64,000 nucleotides of DNA from Streptomyces sp. NBC_01317 (GCF_035961655.1 NZ_CP108393.1:5627001-5691000); one strand, 5' to 3'. Shown: positions 6,958-19,134, counted from the first letter of the stretch. The notes: generated by a model not told the origin, from the letters alone. Numbers and translations are program-made.

Positions 6958-8379
6958 GTGAAGAGCGCCGTGGAGACCCTGAACCCGACTCGGGTTCGGC
7001 TCACAGTCGAGGTGCCCTTCGAGGAGCTCAAGGACAGCCTCGACGCGGCGTACAAGAAGATCAACCAGCAGGTCACGGTGAAGGGCTTCCGCAAGGGCAA
7101 GATCCCGGCCCGGGTCATCGACCAGCGGTTCGGCCGTGGTGCTGTGCTGGAGGAGGCCGTCAACGACGCCCTCCCGAAGTTCTACACCGAGGCCGTCAAC
7201 GAAGGTGAGCTGAACGTCCTCGGCCAGCCCGAGGTCGACATCACCGAGCTCAAGGACGGCGAGCTGCTGTCCTTCACCGCCGAGGTGGACATCCGCCCCG
7301 AGATCGAGATCCCGGACTACTCCGGCATCGAGGTCACCGTGGACGCCGTCGAGGTCACCGACGAGGACGTCGACAAGTCGGTCGAGCAGCTCCGCGACCG
7401 CTTCGCGACGACCAACGTGGTCGAGCGCGCCGCCGCCGAGGGCGACGTCGTGTCGATCGACCTGGAGGCCAAGGTCGACGGCGAGGTGCTGCCCGACGGC
7501 GTGGCCAGCGACGTGTCGTACACCATCGGTTCCGGCGAGCTGCTCGACGGCATCGACGAGGCCGTCATCGGCCTGGAGGCCGGCGGCGAGGCCACCTTCA
7601 CCTCCGAGTTGAAGGGCGGCGCCGCCGAGGGCCAGCCCGCCGAGGTCACCGTCAAGGTCCTCACGGTCTCCGCCCGCGAGCTTCCCGAGCTGGACGACGA
7701 CTTCGCCCAGACGGCGAGCGAGTTCGACACCCTCGAAGAGCTCAGGGCGGACAGCCGCAAGCGCCTCGAGAACATGAAGCAGTACGACCAGGCCACCCAG
7801 GCCCAGGAGCGCGTCCTCGAAGAGCTGCTGAAGCTCGCCGAGGTGCCGATCCCGGAGAAGCTGCTCGCGGACGAGATCAACACCCGCAAGCACAACCTGG
7901 AGCACCACCAGCTCGGTCAGATGGGCCTCGACCTCGCGAAGTACCTGGAGATCCAGGGCAAGACCGAGGAGGAGTTCGAGGAGGAGACCAAGGAGCAGGC
8001 GGTCAAGGGCATCAAGACCCAGTTCATCCTCGACGAGCTGGTCAACAAGGAGAAGCTGAACGTCAGCCAGGAGGAGCTCACCGAGCACCTCATGCGCCGC
8101 GCGCAGTCCTCCGGCATGTCCCCGGACCAGTTCGCCCAGGCGGTCGTCGAAGGCGGCCAGGTCCCGATGCTCGTCGGCGAGGTCGCCCGCGGCAAGGCGC
8201 TCGCCGTGGTGGTCGAGTCGGCGAAGGTCATCGACACCAACGGTGAGACCGTCGAGCTGGACGACGACGAAGAAGAAGTCGCCGAGGCCGGCGAGACCGC
8301 CGAAGCCGTCGAGACGGCCGCCGCCGACCAGGGCGACGACGAGGGCAAGGCCGAGAAGGCCGACAAGACCGACGCCTGA
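6958..8379 (+). CDS. tig: Trigger factor (ribosome-bound chaperone/PPIase)
   Basis: This 473-residue protein is trigger factor, the chaperone that binds the ribosome exit tunnel and folds nascent chains. The N-terminal ribosome-binding domain carries the signature loop [10 protein letters not shown] (about residues 40-49). A central FKBP-like prolyl isomerase domain (about 150-235) and a helical C-terminal chaperone domain follow. The end is a Streptomyces-style acidic Glu/Asp/Ala tail from about residue 430. GTG 6958 is preceded by AAGGAGA. Its position directly upstream of clpP1-clpP2-clpX is the common bacterial order linking folding and proteolysis; a strong hairpin separates them. Confidence 0.98.
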   Translation: MKSAVETLNPTRVRLTVEVPFEELKDSLDAAYKKINQQVTVKGFRKGKIPARVIDQRFGRGAVLEEAVNDALPKFYTEAVNEGELNVLGQPEVDITELKDGELLSFTAEVDIRPEIEIPDYSGIEVTVDAVEVTDEDVDKSVEQLRDRFATTNVVERAAAEGDVVSIDLEAKVDGEVLPDGVASDVSYTIGSGELLDGIDEAVIGLEAGGEATFTSELKGGAAEGQPAEVTVKVLTVSARELPELDDDFAQTASEFDTLEELRADSRKRLENMKQYDQATQAQERVLEELLKLAEVPIPEKLLADEINTRKHNLEHHQLGQMGLDLAKYLEIQGKTEEEFEEETKEQAVKGIKTQFILDELVNKEKLNVSQEELTEHLMRRAQSSGMSPDQFAQAVVEGGQVPMLVGEVARGKALAVVVESAKVIDTNGETVELDDDEEEVAEAGETAEAVETAAADQGDDEGKAEKADKTDA

Positions 8380-8405
8380 TCCGCCCCGCAGGCCGCACTG
8401 AGGAC

Positions 8406-8436
8406 GGGCCCCGGACGCGACACGCGCCCGGGGCCC
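8406..8436 (+). terminator. tig terminator hairpin
   Basis: GGGCCCCGG and CCGGGGCCC pair, and inner CGCG/CGCG arms extend the stem around a small loop. There is no T-tract, as is usual in Streptomyces. Confidence 0.6.
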
Positions 8437-8574
8437 GCCCCTTCCGCCGGGCGGACACCCACCACCGCCCGCCCCGGAGCGCCCCTGGCGGCCCCCGGAG
8501 AACCCCGGAGGCACGGCGAGGGCCCGGGCGCCCCCCAGGCCCTCTCAGAGCCGTACGGAGCCCCAACTGCCTTG

Positions 8575-8588
8575 CGCTCCCAGCGAAC
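8575..8588 (+). promoter_or_regulatory. ClgR operator upstream of clpP1
   Basis: The sequence CGCTCCCAGCGAAC fits the actinobacterial ClgR core CGC-Y-NNN-R-GCG followed by AAC. ClgR is the known activator of clpP1clpP2 in Streptomyces and Corynebacterium. The site lies about 40 nt upstream of the TAGGGT -10 box (8627-8632), a suitable activator position. Confidence 0.65.
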
Positions 8589-8720
8589 AGTCACGGAAGC
8601 GGGATGGCCCTCGCCGACCAGCGCGTTAGGGTCCATGAATACGAGGGCAGGGGAGTCCCCCGACCCTCGGAACGAAGACGCTGAGACGGCCGCAGCCGTC
8701 AGAGACGAGCAGGTGGATAC

Positions 8721-9338
8721 GTGACGAATCTGATGCCTTACGCCGCCGGTGAGCCGTCCCTCGGTGGTGGCCTCGGCGACCAGGTCTACAGCCGGCTGCT
8801 CGGAGAGCGGATCATCTTCCTCGGCCAGCAGGTCGACGACGACATCGCCAACAAGATCACGGCGCAGCTCCTCCTCCTCGCGGCCGAGCCCGAGAAGGAC
8901 ATCTACCTCTACATCAACAGCCCGGGTGGATCCGTGACGGCCGGCATGGCTGTCTACGACACCATGCAGTACATCCCCAACGACGTGGTGACCATCGGCA
9001 TGGGCATGGCGGCCTCCATGGGCCAGTTCCTGCTGACCGGCGGCACGGCCGGCAAGCGCTTCGCGCTGCCCAACACGGACATCCTCATGCACCAGGGCTC
9101 CGCGGGCCTCGGGGGCACGGCCTCCGACATCAAGATCCAGGCCCAGCAGCTCCTCCGTACGAAGAAGCGCATGGCCGAGATCACGGCCCGCCACACCGGC
9201 CAGACCGAAGAGGCGATCATCCGCGACGGTGACCGCGACCGCTGGTTCACCGCCGAGGAGGCCGTGGCCTACGGCATCATCGACGAGATCATCACCGCCG
9301 CTTCGCACGTTCCGGGCGGCGGCGGCACCGGGGCCTGA
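8721..9338 (+). CDS. clpP1: ATP-dependent Clp protease proteolytic subunit 1
   Basis: This 205-residue serine peptidase (family S14) forms the ClpP barrel with ClpP2 and works with ClpX or ClpC. The catalytic triad is visible as Ser99 in GMAASMG, His124 in LMHQG and Asp173 in GDRDRW. The oxyanion-loop segment [11 protein letters not shown] is intact. GTG 8721 has AGGTGG upstream. It is the first gene of the clpP1-clpP2 operon, which is preceded by a ClgR-type operator. A short N-terminal extension before the first strand is expected, and the C-terminus is Gly-rich. Confidence 0.97.
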   Translation: MTNLMPYAAGEPSLGGGLGDQVYSRLLGERIIFLGQQVDDDIANKITAQLLLLAAEPEKDIYLYINSPGGSVTAGMAVYDTMQYIPNDVVTIGMGMAASMGQFLLTGGTAGKRFALPNTDILMHQGSAGLGGTASDIKIQAQQLLRTKKRMAEITARHTGQTEEAIIRDGDRDRWFTAEEAVAYGIIDEIITAASHVPGGGGTGA

Positions 9339-9397
9339 GCCCCACGGCCCCCGCCCCGGACCAGCCCCCGCAGCCCCGCCCAGCGAACGCCACCAGG

Positions 9398-10087
9398 ATG
9401 GTGAACACCCACATGAACAACAATCCCGCGAGTTACTCCGCGAGCGGCCTCTACACCGGCCCGCAGGTGGACAACCGCTACGTCATCCCGCGCTTCGTGG
9501 AGCGCACCTCGCAGGGCGTGCGTGAGTACGACCCGTACGCGAAGCTCTTCGAGGAGCGCGTGATCTTCCTCGGCGTGCAGATCGACGACGCGTCCGCCAA
9601 CGACGTCATGGCACAGCTCCTGTGCCTGGAGTCGATGGACCCGGACCGGGACATCTCGATCTACATCAACAGCCCCGGCGGCTCGATGACGGCCCTCACG
9701 GCCATCTACGACACGATGCAGTTCGTGAAGCCCGACATCCAGACCGTGTGCATGGGACAGGCCGCCTCCGCCGCCGCCGTGCTGCTCGCCGCCGGCACCC
9801 CCGGCAAGCGACTGGCCCTCCCGAACGCGCGCGTGCTGATCCACCAGCCGTCCAGCCAGACCGGCCGCGAGCAGCTCTCCGACCTGGAGATCGCGGCCAA
9901 CGAGATCCTTCGGATGCGCGCGCAGCTGGAGGACATGCTGGCCAAGCACTCGACGACGCCGATCGAGAAGGTCCGCGACGACATCGAGCGCGACAAGATC
10001 CTCACCGCCGACGACGCACTCGCGTACGGCCTGGTCGACCAGATCGTGTCGACCCGCAAGACGACGGCCGCCGCTGCGGCCGCCTGA
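9398..10087 (+). CDS. clpP2: ATP-dependent Clp protease proteolytic subunit 2
   Basis: This 229-residue S14 peptidase is the partner of ClpP1 in the mixed actinobacterial ClpP1P2 complex. The triad is Ser124 (GQAASAA), His149 (LIHQP) and Asp199 (IERDK). The N-terminus carries an extra propeptide-like segment of about 40 residues, and the C-terminus is an Ala run. ATG 9398 is used; GTG 9401 and ATG 9413 are alternatives, since no start has a good Shine-Dalgarno. It follows clpP1 after 59 nt with no terminator, consistent with one transcript. Confidence 0.97.
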   Translation: MVNTHMNNNPASYSASGLYTGPQVDNRYVIPRFVERTSQGVREYDPYAKLFEERVIFLGVQIDDASANDVMAQLLCLESMDPDRDISIYINSPGGSMTALTAIYDTMQFVKPDIQTVCMGQAASAAAVLLAAGTPGKRLALPNARVLIHQPSSQTGREQLSDLEIAANEILRMRAQLEDMLAKHSTTPIEKVRDDIERDKILTADDALAYGLVDQIVSTRKTTAAAAAA

Positions 10088-10274
10088 GGCTCCCGGCGCC
10101 CTCGGCGCGGGTCGCACGGGTCACGATCGGACGCCGCGTACGGTACGGCGGAGTCCCACGACCTTGTGAACCGCGCCAAGGGGGGCCCGAACGGGGGCCC
10201 GGGCAAGGTACCGTCGGATATGAGGCACAGGAGCCGCTGAACCAAGCTGCTCCCAGGCGAAGGGGAAGCACCTC

Positions 10275-11567
<1,293 letters not shown>

Positions 11568-11593
11568 CGCGCGGCAGCGGCCACCCGGTACAC

Positions 11594-11638
11594 GACAGGG
11601 GCGCCCGACCGGTTCACACCGGTTCGGGCGCCCCTGTC
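11594..11638. terminator. Bidirectional terminator between clpX and convergent gene
   Basis: A 45-nt inverted repeat has arms GACAGGGGCGCCCGA-CCGG and CCGGTTCGGGCGCCCCTGTC, with a single bulge and a very short loop. It lies between two convergent genes and can serve both. Confidence 0.8.
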
Positions 11639-11654
11639 ATGTGGCGGAAGTCCG

Positions 11655-12662
11655 TCAGAGCTTGACGCGCACGTCGTTCCGCAGCTTGGCGGCGATGGCG
11701 GCGGCGTCCTGGAGCGGCGCGCTCTTGCCGGTCACCGCGTTCGCCACCTCGACATAGGTGACGGAGGCGACGGTGCTGTGGTCGCCCCAGATGCACATCG
11801 GGAAGGAGATCTCCGCGGGCCCGCCGGCGGCGTCGCCGGAGTCGCTGGTCTTCACCTTGATCTCCTGGCACTTCATGACGGCGTTGTCGAGCCCGGCCGG
11901 CGTGAACGCCTTGGGACTGCCGACGAGCGTGCCGATGGAGCTGGTGTCCGCGTCCTTCTCGGACTGCGTCTTCAGGTACGCGAACATCGCGTCGACGGTC
12001 TTCTCCGGGTCGGCGATCTGACCGTAGGCGCCGCTGAAGGTCAGCACCTTGCCGGCCAGCGGGTTCGCCTCGTCCCCCGACTTGTAACTGGCGCTCGCGT
12101 CCTTGGCGTTCTTGACACCCCACGTCTCGGCGTCCTTGAGGTCGCTCTCGCTCATGCCGGTGTCGCCGCTCTGGGCCTTGTCCTTCTTGTACGTCCCGCC
12201 GATCACGGTCTCCGGGGCGCTGAGCTTGTGCGCCCCGTCGTCGGCGACGGACGACCCACCGCCACTGCTGTCCCGCGTCACGAAGTACGCGCCCCCGGCT
12301 ATCACCGCGAGAGCCACCACGACCACCCCGATGATCAGCCCGGTCCGCTTCTTGGGCGCGGGGCCCGGAGGGGGCGGGAAGGGGCCGCCGCCGTACGGAG
12401 GCTGCTGCTGCGGCGGCTGCCCGTACGGCCCCGGCTGCTGTCCGGGCGGGCCGTACGGTCCTGGCTGCTGGCCCGGCTGCTGCGGGTAGCCGTACCCCGG
12501 CTGGGGCTGGCCCTGCGGCGGGACCCCGGGCTGCTGCGGGTAACCGTAGCCGGGCTGCGGCGGACCCTGCGGCGGCTGCTGGCCGTAGGGACCCGGCTGA
12601 CCGTACGGTCCTGGCTGCTGAGGCTGCTGCCCACCGTACGGGCCCGGCTGGTTGTAGCTCAT
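11655..12662 (-). CDS. Pro/Gln/Gly/Tyr-rich single-pass membrane protein
   Basis: This 335-residue protein has three parts. A cytoplasmic N-terminus of about 110 residues consists of repeated Pro-Tyr-Gly-Gln-Gln units. One membrane span follows at about 120-138 ([20 protein letters not shown]). The remaining 195 residues form a predicted extracellular domain with two Cys (in MKCQEIK and MCIWGDH) that may be disulfide-bonded. It resembles Streptomyces proteins described only as hypothetical or secreted. The ATG is supported by GGAGGGG 9 nt upstream. It is convergent with clpX. Function is not known; the Pro/Gln tail suggests recruitment to a membrane complex. Confidence 0.8.
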   Translation of the reverse strand: MSYNQPGPYGGQQPQQPGPYGQPGPYGQQPPQGPPQPGYGYPQQPGVPPQGQPQPGYGYPQQPGQQPGPYGPPGQQPGPYGQPPQQQPPYGGGPFPPPPGPAPKKRTGLIIGVVVVALAVIAGGAYFVTRDSSGGGSSVADDGAHKLSAPETVIGGTYKKDKAQSGDTGMSESDLKDAETWGVKNAKDASASYKSGDEANPLAGKVLTFSGAYGQIADPEKTVDAMFAYLKTQSEKDADTSSIGTLVGSPKAFTPAGLDNAVMKCQEIKVKTSDSGDAAGGPAEISFPMCIWGDHSTVASVTYVEVANAVTGKSAPLQDAAAIAAKLRNDVRVKL

Positions 12663-12786
12663 GTGATCTGTCCCCTCCAGATGCTTTATGCGATGCGAAC
12701 ATCCTGACGGAAGGGTCACCCCTGGGGATCGCCGGGGGCGGCACCGTTACGGAACATCTCGTTTCAGGACACGGCCGTGACACCTC

Positions 12787-12792
12787 TAAACT
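12787..12792 (+). promoter_or_regulatory. -10 box of leaderless valS
   Basis: TAAACT ends 6 nt before the GTG start at 12799. There is no Shine-Dalgarno between them. Confidence 0.65.
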
Positions 12793-12798
12793 GGGCCC

Positions 12799-15423
12799 GT
12801 GACCGAGAACGCTCAGCACCCGCAGCCAGCCAGCACCCCCGAACTGCCGACCCAGTACGCGCCGGCCGAGGTGGAGGGGAAACTGTACGAGCGCTGGGTA
12901 GAACGCGGTTACTTCGAAGCGGACGCGAAGAGCGAGAAGCCTCCGTACACGATCGTGATCCCGCCGCCGAACGTCACGGGCAGCCTGCACCTCGGGCATG
13001 CCTTCGAGCACACGATCATCGATGCCCTGACCCGCCGTAAGCGGATGCAGGGGTACGAGACGCTGTGGCAGCCCGGCATGGACCACGCCGGTATCGCCAC
13101 GCAGAACGTTGTCGAACGCGAACTCGCGAAAGAGGGCAAGTCCCGGCAGGACCTGGGCCGTGAGGCCTTTGTCGAGCGGGTCTGGCAGTGGAAGGAAGAG
13201 TCCGGCGGCCAGATCTCCGGGCAGATGCGGCGGCTCGGTGACGGCGTCGCCTGGTCCCGTGAGCGGTTCACGATGGACGAGGGACTGTCCGAGGCCGTCC
13301 AGACCATCTTCAAGCGGCTGTTCGACGACGGGCTGATCTACCGCGCCGAGCGGATCATCAACTGGTGTCCGCGCTGCCTCACCGCGATCTCCGACATCGA
13401 GGTCGAGTACCAGGACGACGACGGCGAACTGGTCTCGATCAAGTACGGCGAGGGCGACGAGACACTGGTGGTCGCCACCACCCGCGCCGAGACGATGCTC
13501 GGTGACACGGCCGTCGCGGTCCACCCGGACGACGAGCGGTACGCGCACCTCGTCGGCAAGCGGATCAGGCTGCCGCTGACCGACCGTACGATCCCGGTCG
13601 TCGCCGACACCCACGTCGACCCCGAGTTCGGCACCGGCGCGGTCAAGGTCACCCCGGCCCACGACCCGAACGACTTCGAGATCGGCCGGCGGCACGACCT
13701 GCCGAACATCACGGTCATGGACGAGCGGGCCGTCATCACCGTTCCCGGGCCCTTCCAGGGACTCGACCGGTTCGAGGCGCGCTCGGCGATCGTCGCCGCC
13801 CTGCGCGCGGAAGGCCGGATCGTCGCGGAGAAGCGCCCGTACGTCCACTCCGTCGGCCACTGCTCGCGCTGCAAGACGACCGTCGAGCCCCGGCTCTCCC
13901 TCCAGTGGTGGGTCAAGGTCGCCTCGCTCGCCAAGGCGGCCGGTGACGCGGTCCGCGACGGACGTGTCGCGATCCACCCCAAGGAGATGGAGTCCCGCTA
14001 CTTCGCCTGGGTGGACGACCTCAGGGACTGGAACATCTCGCGGCAGTTGTGGTGGGGCCACCGGATCCCGGTCTGGCACGGCCCGAACGGTGAGACGGTC
14101 TGCGTCGGTCCGGACGAGGAGCCGCCGACGGGTGAGGGCTGGAGCCAGGACACCGATGTCCTGGACACCTGGTTCTCGTCCGCCCTCTGGCCGTTCTCGA
14201 CGCTCGGCTGGCCCGAACAGACCCCGAGCCTGGAGAAGTTCTACCCGAACTCGGTTCTGGTCACGGGCTACGACATCCTCTTCTTCTGGGTCGCCCGGAT
14301 GATGCTGTTCGGCCTGTACGCGATGGACGGCACCCCGCCGTTCCACACCATCGCGCTGCACGGCATGGTTCGTGACCAGTTCGGCAAGAAGATGTCCAAG
14401 TCCTTCGGCAACGCGGTCAATCCGCTGGACTGGATGGACAAGTACGGCTCCGACGCGGTCCGTTTCACACTCGCGCGCGGTGCCAACCCCGGTGTCGATG
14501 TGCCGATCGGCGAGGACTGGGTCCAGGGCTCCCGCAACTTCGCCAACAAGATCTGGAACGCCACCCGCTTCGCGATGATGAACGGCGCGACGGTCGAAGG
14601 CCCGCTGCCCGCGCCCGAACAGATGTCGGCCACCGACCGCTGGATCCTGTCGCGGCTCGGCGAGACCGTCGCCCAGGTCGACGCGTACTACGACGACTAC
14701 CAGTTCGCGAAGCTCTCGGACACCCTGTTCCACTTCGCCTGGGACGAGGTCTTCGACTGGTACGTCGAGCTGTCCAAGACCACCTTCTTCGACGGCGGCG
14801 AGCAGGCCAAGGTCTCCGGCCGGGTCCTCGGTGAGGTCCTCGACGTGACCCTGCGCCTCCTGCACCCCGTCGTCCCCTTCGTCACCGAGACGCTGTGGAC
14901 GACGCTCACCGGCAAGGAGTCGGTTGTCATCGCCGACTGGCCGGCCGACAGCGGGTTCCGCGACCAGGACGCCGAGCGGGAGATCGAGCACCTCCAGCAG
15001 GTGATCACCGAGGTCCGCCGCTTCCGCGCCGACCAGGGTCTCCAGCCCGGCCAGAAGGTCCCGGCCCGGCTCGACCTGTCCGGTACGTCCCTGGCCGCGC
15101 ACGAGGCGGCCATCCGGCAGGTGCTCCGGCTCCAGCCGGAGGGCGACGGGTTCCACGCCACCGCGACCCTGCCGGTCGCGGGCGCGACGGTGGGTCTCGA
15201 CCTGTCCGGGACGATCGACGTCGAGGCCGAGCACAAGCGGCTGACGAAGGACCTGGGCGCGGCCGAGAAGGAGAAGGCGCAGGCGACGGCCAAGCTCGGC
15301 AACGAGGCGTTCCTGGCGAAGGCGCCGGACAACGTCGTGGACAAGATCCGTACGCGCCTGGCCAAGGCCGAGACGGACATCGAGCGGATCACCGCGCAGA
15401 TCGCGGGCCTGCCGCAGGGCTGA
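12799..15423 (+). CDS. valS: Valyl-tRNA synthetase
   Basis: This 874-residue class I synthetase charges tRNA-Val. The HIGH motif appears as HLGH (residues 64-67) within [18 protein letters not shown], and KMSKS is at residues 531-535. The CP1 editing domain lies between them, with [16 protein letters not shown]. An anticodon-binding helical domain and a C-terminal coiled-coil arm (from about residue 805, [19 protein letters not shown]) complete it. Its length is normal for the family. The start is GTG 12799 behind a TAAACT box, so the transcript is probably leaderless. No T-box leader is present. Confidence 0.98.
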   Translation: MTENAQHPQPASTPELPTQYAPAEVEGKLYERWVERGYFEADAKSEKPPYTIVIPPPNVTGSLHLGHAFEHTIIDALTRRKRMQGYETLWQPGMDHAGIATQNVVERELAKEGKSRQDLGREAFVERVWQWKEESGGQISGQMRRLGDGVAWSRERFTMDEGLSEAVQTIFKRLFDDGLIYRAERIINWCPRCLTAISDIEVEYQDDDGELVSIKYGEGDETLVVATTRAETMLGDTAVAVHPDDERYAHLVGKRIRLPLTDRTIPVVADTHVDPEFGTGAVKVTPAHDPNDFEIGRRHDLPNITVMDERAVITVPGPFQGLDRFEARSAIVAALRAEGRIVAEKRPYVHSVGHCSRCKTTVEPRLSLQWWVKVASLAKAAGDAVRDGRVAIHPKEMESRYFAWVDDLRDWNISRQLWWGHRIPVWHGPNGETVCVGPDEEPPTGEGWSQDTDVLDTWFSSALWPFSTLGWPEQTPSLEKFYPNSVLVTGYDILFFWVARMMLFGLYAMDGTPPFHTIALHGMVRDQFGKKMSKSFGNAVNPLDWMDKYGSDAVRFTLARGANPGVDVPIGEDWVQGSRNFANKIWNATRFAMMNGATVEGPLPAPEQMSATDRWILSRLGETVAQVDAYYDDYQFAKLSDTLFHFAWDEVFDWYVELSKTTFFDGGEQAKVSGRVLGEVLDVTLRLLHPVVPFVTETLWTTLTGKESVVIADWPADSGFRDQDAEREIEHLQQVITEVRRFRADQGLQPGQKVPARLDLSGTSLAAHEAAIRQVLRLQPEGDGFHATATLPVAGATVGLDLSGTIDVEAEHKRLTKDLGAAEKEKAQATAKLGNEAFLAKAPDNVVDKIRTRLAKAETDIERITAQIAGLPQG

Positions 15424-15431
15424 GCACACCT

Positions 15432-15480
15432 GTTCCCGTCCGCCGGACGGCCGAAATCGGCCCGTCCGGCGGACGGGGAC
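15432..15480 (+). terminator. valS terminator hairpin
   Basis: The arms GTTCCCGTCCGCCGGACGG and CCCGTCCGGCGGACGGGGAC pair, and CCGA/CGG extends the stem. It ends 11 nt before the folC -10 box. Confidence 0.75.
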
Positions 15481-15491
15481 GGCGCGCTCCG

Positions 15492-15497
15492 TAGACT
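15492..15497 (+). promoter_or_regulatory. -10 box of leaderless folC
   Basis: TAGACT ends 6 nt before GTG 15504, with no Shine-Dalgarno. Confidence 0.65.
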
Positions 15498-15503
15498 GGA
15501 CGC

Positions 15504-17018
15504 GTGAGTGAGCACCGTCCTTCCGACCAGCCCGGTGAGTACGACGAGTTTGACGAGATCGTCGGCGCCGAGACAGACCGAGACCCCGACCTCGCGGTGA
15601 TCGAGGCAGGCAGCCGCACCCTGCGCGCCCAGGCCGGCCCGCGGCGGGGTGACGAGGTGCCGTCCCGTCCCGAGGACCCCGAGGTGGACAAGGCGCTGCG
15701 CGCCGTCGAGCAGGAGCTCGCCGGGCGGTGGGGGGAGACGAAGCTCGACCCCTCGCTGGCGCGGATCGAGGCCCTGATGGACGTGCTGGGCGACCCCCAG
15801 CGCGCGTACCCGACGATCCACATCACCGGTACCAACGGCAAGACGTCCACGGCCCGCATGATCGAGGCGCTGCTCGGCGCGTTCGAGCTGCGGACCGGCC
15901 GGTACACGAGCCCGCACGTCCAGTCGGTCACCGAGCGGATCAGCCTCGACGGCGCGCCGATCCCGGCCGAGCGCTTCGTGGAGACGTACGACGACATCAA
16001 GGCGTTCGTCGAGCTGGTCGACGCGGCGCAGGAGCACCGGCTGTCGTTCTTCGAGGTGCTGACGGGCATGGCGTACGCCGCGTTCGCGGACGCGCCGGTG
16101 GACGTGGCGGTCATCGAGGTCGGCATGGGCGGCAGCTGGGACGCGACGAACGTCATCGACGCGTCGGTGGCCGTCGTGACCCCCGTCGACCTGGACCACA
16201 CGGACCGGCTCGGCTCGACGCCCGGCGAGATCGCCGTGGAGAAGTCCGGGATCATCAAGGCGGGCGCGACGGTCGTCCTCGCGCAGCAGCCGGTGGACGC
16301 GGCGCAGGTGATGCTGAAGAAGGCCGTCGAGGTCGACGCGACCGTGGCCCGCGAGGGCCTGGAGTTCGGGATCGTCGCCCGGGAGATCGCCGTCGGCGGG
16401 CAACTGCTGACGCTGCGCGGCCTCGGGGGCGAGTACGAGCAGGTGTTCCTCCCGCTGTACGGCGCCCACCAGGCGCACAACGCGGCGGTGGCGCTGACGG
16501 CCGTGGAGGCGTTCTTCGGGGTCGGCGCCGAGCACGCGCGCCCGCTAGACATGGACACGGTCCGCAAGGCGTTCGCGTCGGTCTCCTCGCCGGGTCGTCT
16601 GGAGGTGATGCGGCGTTCGCCCACGGTGGTGCTGGACGCGGCGCACAACCCGGCGGGCGCGCGGGCGGCGGCCGACGGCATCACCGAGTCGTTCGGGTTC
16701 AGCCGCCTGATCGGCGTGGTCGGGTCGAGCGAGGGCAAGGACGTGCGCGGGGTGCTCGAAGCGCTGGAGCCGATCTGTACGGAGCTGGTGGTCACGCAGA
16801 ACTCCAGCCACCGCGCGATGGACGTGGACGAGCTGGCCGCGGTCGCCGTCGAGGTGTTCGGCGACGAGCGGGTGGTGGTCGAGGCGCGGCTGGACGACGC
16901 GCTGGAGGCGGCGATCACGCTCGCCGAGGACGACGCGGAGTTCGCCGGGGCCGGTGTTCTGGTGACGGGTTCCGTCATCACGGTGGGCGAGGCCCGGCTG
17001 CTTCTGGGAAGGCGCTGA
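15504..17018 (+). CDS. folC: Folylpolyglutamate synthase / dihydrofolate synthase
   Basis: This 504-residue enzyme adds glutamate to folates and may also make dihydrofolate, in one-carbon metabolism. An acidic N-terminal extension of about 60 residues is followed by the Mur-ligase fold with P-loop TGTNGKTS (residues 108-115). The GRYTSPH and ERISLDG segments, the metal-ligand region EVGMGGSWDATN and DHTDRLGSTPGEIAVEK are all intact. The C-terminal ligase domain has LDAAHNPAGARA. It starts a folC-DUF4233 pair, with ndk close behind. Confidence 0.96.
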   Translation: MSEHRPSDQPGEYDEFDEIVGAETDRDPDLAVIEAGSRTLRAQAGPRRGDEVPSRPEDPEVDKALRAVEQELAGRWGETKLDPSLARIEALMDVLGDPQRAYPTIHITGTNGKTSTARMIEALLGAFELRTGRYTSPHVQSVTERISLDGAPIPAERFVETYDDIKAFVELVDAAQEHRLSFFEVLTGMAYAAFADAPVDVAVIEVGMGGSWDATNVIDASVAVVTPVDLDHTDRLGSTPGEIAVEKSGIIKAGATVVLAQQPVDAAQVMLKKAVEVDATVAREGLEFGIVAREIAVGGQLLTLRGLGGEYEQVFLPLYGAHQAHNAAVALTAVEAFFGVGAEHARPLDMDTVRKAFASVSSPGRLEVMRRSPTVVLDAAHNPAGARAAADGITESFGFSRLIGVVGSSEGKDVRGVLEALEPICTELVVTQNSSHRAMDVDELAAVAVEVFGDERVVVEARLDDALEAAITLAEDDAEFAGAGVLVTGSVITVGEARLLLGRR

Positions 17019-17023
17019 ATTCG

Positions 17024-17386
17024 ATGCGTACGCTCTGTGCGTCCACTCTGATCGCTGAATTCTTCGTCATCGGATTCGCCGGACTGGTCGCGATGAAGTC
17101 GGGCGATCTGTCGACGGGAACGGTCTGGACGGTCTGCGGGGTCGCGATGCTCCTGTCCGTTCTGCTCTGCGGTCTGATCACCCGCCCCGGCGGAGTGGCG
17201 CTCGGCTGGGCGTTCCACATCGCGCTGATCGCCGGCGGAGTGGTCGTACCGGCGATGTTCGTCCTCGGCCCGGTTTTCACCGCGCTGTGGTGGGCGTCGG
17301 TCCATTACGGCAGGGTCATCGACGAGACGAAGGCCCGGTGGGCCGCCCAGGCGGCCGAGTCCCCCGTAGAGGCTGACGCTGCGTAA
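17024..17386 (+). CDS. DUF4233 family membrane protein
   Basis: This 120-residue protein has four hydrophobic segments and a charged Ala-rich C-terminus. By size, topology and position between folC and ndk it is the DUF4233 protein common in actinobacteria; its function is unknown. The ATG lies 5 nt after the folC stop, with GGGAAGG inside the folC end as Shine-Dalgarno, so translation is probably coupled. Confidence 0.85.
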   Translation: MRTLCASTLIAEFFVIGFAGLVAMKSGDLSTGTVWTVCGVAMLLSVLLCGLITRPGGVALGWAFHIALIAGGVVVPAMFVLGPVFTALWWASVHYGRVIDETKARWAAQAAESPVEADAA

Positions 17387-17451
17387 TGGGGGTTGTCGGG
17401 AGCCCTGTAGCCTCTGAGCACCCGCATCCCGCACCCGAAGGAGCCCGTACC

Positions 17452-17862
17452 GTGAGCCGTACGCTCGTCCTGCTCAAGCCCGATGCCGTCCGCCGCGGAC
17501 TGGTCGGCGAGATCATCGGCCGTATCGAGCGCAAGGCGGGCTGGACCATCGCCGCGCTGGAGCTGCGCACGCTCGACCACGAGACGCTGGAGCAGCACTA
17601 CGGCGAGCACAAGGGCCGGCCCTTCTACGAGCCGCTGGTCGAGTTCATGGCCTCGGGCCCGGTCGTCGCCCTGGTGGTCGAGGGCGAGCGGGTCATCGAA
17701 GGCGTACGCGCCCTCGCCGGGCCGACTGACCCGATCGCCGCAGCGCCAGGGTCCATCCGGGGGGACTTCGGCACGATTGTCCGGGAGAATCTCATCCACG
17801 CTTCGGACTCCGAAGAGTCCGCCATTCGGGAACTGAAGCTTTTCTTCCCCGGACTTTCCTGA
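17452..17862 (+). CDS. ndk: Nucleoside diphosphate kinase
   Basis: This 136-residue enzyme moves phosphate from ATP to NDPs through a phospho-His intermediate. The N-terminus TLVLLKPDAV is standard and the catalytic histidine is H116 in NLIHASDS. Substrate-binding FYEPLVEFMASGP and GPTDP-AAPGSIRGDFG are present. GTG 17452 is preceded by GAAGGAG. A TAGCCT -10-like box lies at about 17408. Confidence 0.98.
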   Translation: MSRTLVLLKPDAVRRGLVGEIIGRIERKAGWTIAALELRTLDHETLEQHYGEHKGRPFYEPLVEFMASGPVVALVVEGERVIEGVRALAGPTDPIAAAPGSIRGDFGTIVRENLIHASDSEESAIRELKLFFPGLS

Positions 17863-17894
17863 CCGCGTGTCAGCCAAACGGCCGTGAAGCCCTG

Positions 17895-17920
17895 GGGCGA
17901 CCGAAGGAATTCGGTCGCCC
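17895..17920 (+). terminator. ndk terminator hairpin
   Basis: GGGCGACCGAA and TTCGGTCGCCC form a perfect 11-bp stem with a 4-nt loop, 33 nt after the ndk stop. No T-tract follows. Confidence 0.75.
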
Positions 17921-18102
17921 TGCGGCATATGAGAGCCGATTCCGGGAACGCAATGGTGCGAAACATCGTCACCTTTACTGAGGTGGGCCACCGCGCCGTC
18001 TGCGTGCGGGCGGCACTACGATGACCCTCCAAGCCACAGCACCCACCTCGCCCTCCTGAAAAGCCGTCACACGCTTCGTTCGGGAAGGCCAGACGCATCC
18101 TC

Positions 18103-19134
18103 ATGGGGAACAACATGTCGTTCATCGGCCGTGACATGGCTGTCGACCTCGGGACCGCCAACACGCTGGTGTACGTCAGAGGCCGGGGGATCGTCCTCAA
18201 CGAGCCGTCCGTCGTCGCCATCAACACCAACACGGGCGGCATTCTCGCGGTCGGCGCCGAAGCGAAGAAGATGATCGGCCGGACGCCGGGCAACATCGTT
18301 GCCGTCCGGCCGCTGAAGGACGGTGTCATCGCCGACTTCGAGATCACCGAGCGCATGCTGCGGTACTTCATCCTGAAGATCCACAAGCGCCGCTATCTGG
18401 CCCGCCCGCGTGTGGTCGTCTGTGTGCCCTCGGGCATCACGGGCGTCGAGCGCCGTGCGGTCATCGAGGCATCCACCCAGGCGGGCGCACGCCAGGTCCA
18501 CATCATCGAAGAGCCCATGGCCGCGGCCATCGGCTCCGGACTCCCTGTCCATGAGGCCACGGGCAACATGGTCGTCGACATCGGCGGTGGCACCACAGAG
18601 GTCGCCGTCATCTCGCTCGGCGGGATCGTCACAGCGCAGTCCATCCGGGTCGCCGGGGACGAGCTGGACAACGCGATCATCCAGCACATCAAGAAGGAGT
18701 ACTCCCTCCTCCTCGGTGAGCGGACCGCCGAGAGCATCAAGATCACCATCGGTTCCGCGTACGACCTCGACAAGGACGAGCACACCGAGATCCGCGGCCG
18801 CGACCTCGTCTCCGGGCTCCCGAAGACCGTGGTCATCTCCGCGGCCGAGGTGCGCAAGGCCATCGAGGAACCGGTCAACGCGATCGTCGACGCCGTGAAG
18901 ACGACGCTCGACAAGTGCCCGCCGGAGCTGTCGGGCGACGTGATGGACCGCGGGATCGTGCTCACCGGTGGCGGCGCCCTCCTGCGCGGCCTCGACGAGC
19001 GGCTGCGCCGGGAGACCGGCATGCCCATCCACATCGCCGAGAACCCGCTGGACTCCGTCGCCCTCGGATCCGGCAAGTGCGTCGAGGAGTTCGAGGCGCT
19101 CCAGCAGGTCCTGGACGCCCAGCCGCGCCGCTGA
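18103..19134 (+). CDS. mreB: Rod-shape determining actin MreB
   Basis: This 343-residue bacterial actin polymerises under the membrane. In Streptomyces it is mainly needed for spore-wall integrity rather than hyphal growth. The ATPase motifs are present: phosphate-1 [11 protein letters not shown], connect-1 and phosphate-2 [13 protein letters not shown], and the adenosine motif [10 protein letters not shown]. The start is ATG 18103. A TACGAT -10-like box lies at about 18018. It heads mreB-mreC-mreD-mrdA-rodA; the 173 nt before mreC leave room for an extra promoter. Confidence 0.98.
   Translation: MGNNMSFIGRDMAVDLGTANTLVYVRGRGIVLNEPSVVAINTNTGGILAVGAEAKKMIGRTPGNIVAVRPLKDGVIADFEITERMLRYFILKIHKRRYLARPRVVVCVPSGITGVERRAVIEASTQAGARQVHIIEEPMAAAIGSGLPVHEATGNMVVDIGGGTTEVAVISLGGIVTAQSIRVAGDELDNAIIQHIKKEYSLLLGERTAESIKITIGSAYDLDKDEHTEIRGRDLVSGLPKTVVISAAEVRKAIEEPVNAIVDAVKTTLDKCPPELSGDVMDRGIVLTGGGALLRGLDERLRRETGMPIHIAENPLDSVALGSGKCVEEFEALQQVLDAQPRR

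Larger units (their letters stand above)
8380..8720. other. 341-nt tig-clpP1 intergenic region
   Basis: No gene is visible here. It contains the tig terminator hairpin (8406-8436), a GC-rich stretch, a ClgR-type operator (8575-8588), a TAGGGT -10 box at 8627-8632 and a leader of about 80 nt to the clpP1 start. Confidence 0.7.

Noticed and set aside
11614..15429. 1271-codon minus-strand frame opposite valS
   Set aside because: It is antisense to a complete valyl-tRNA synthetase, and part of it is an out-of-frame reading of the Pro/Gln membrane protein.
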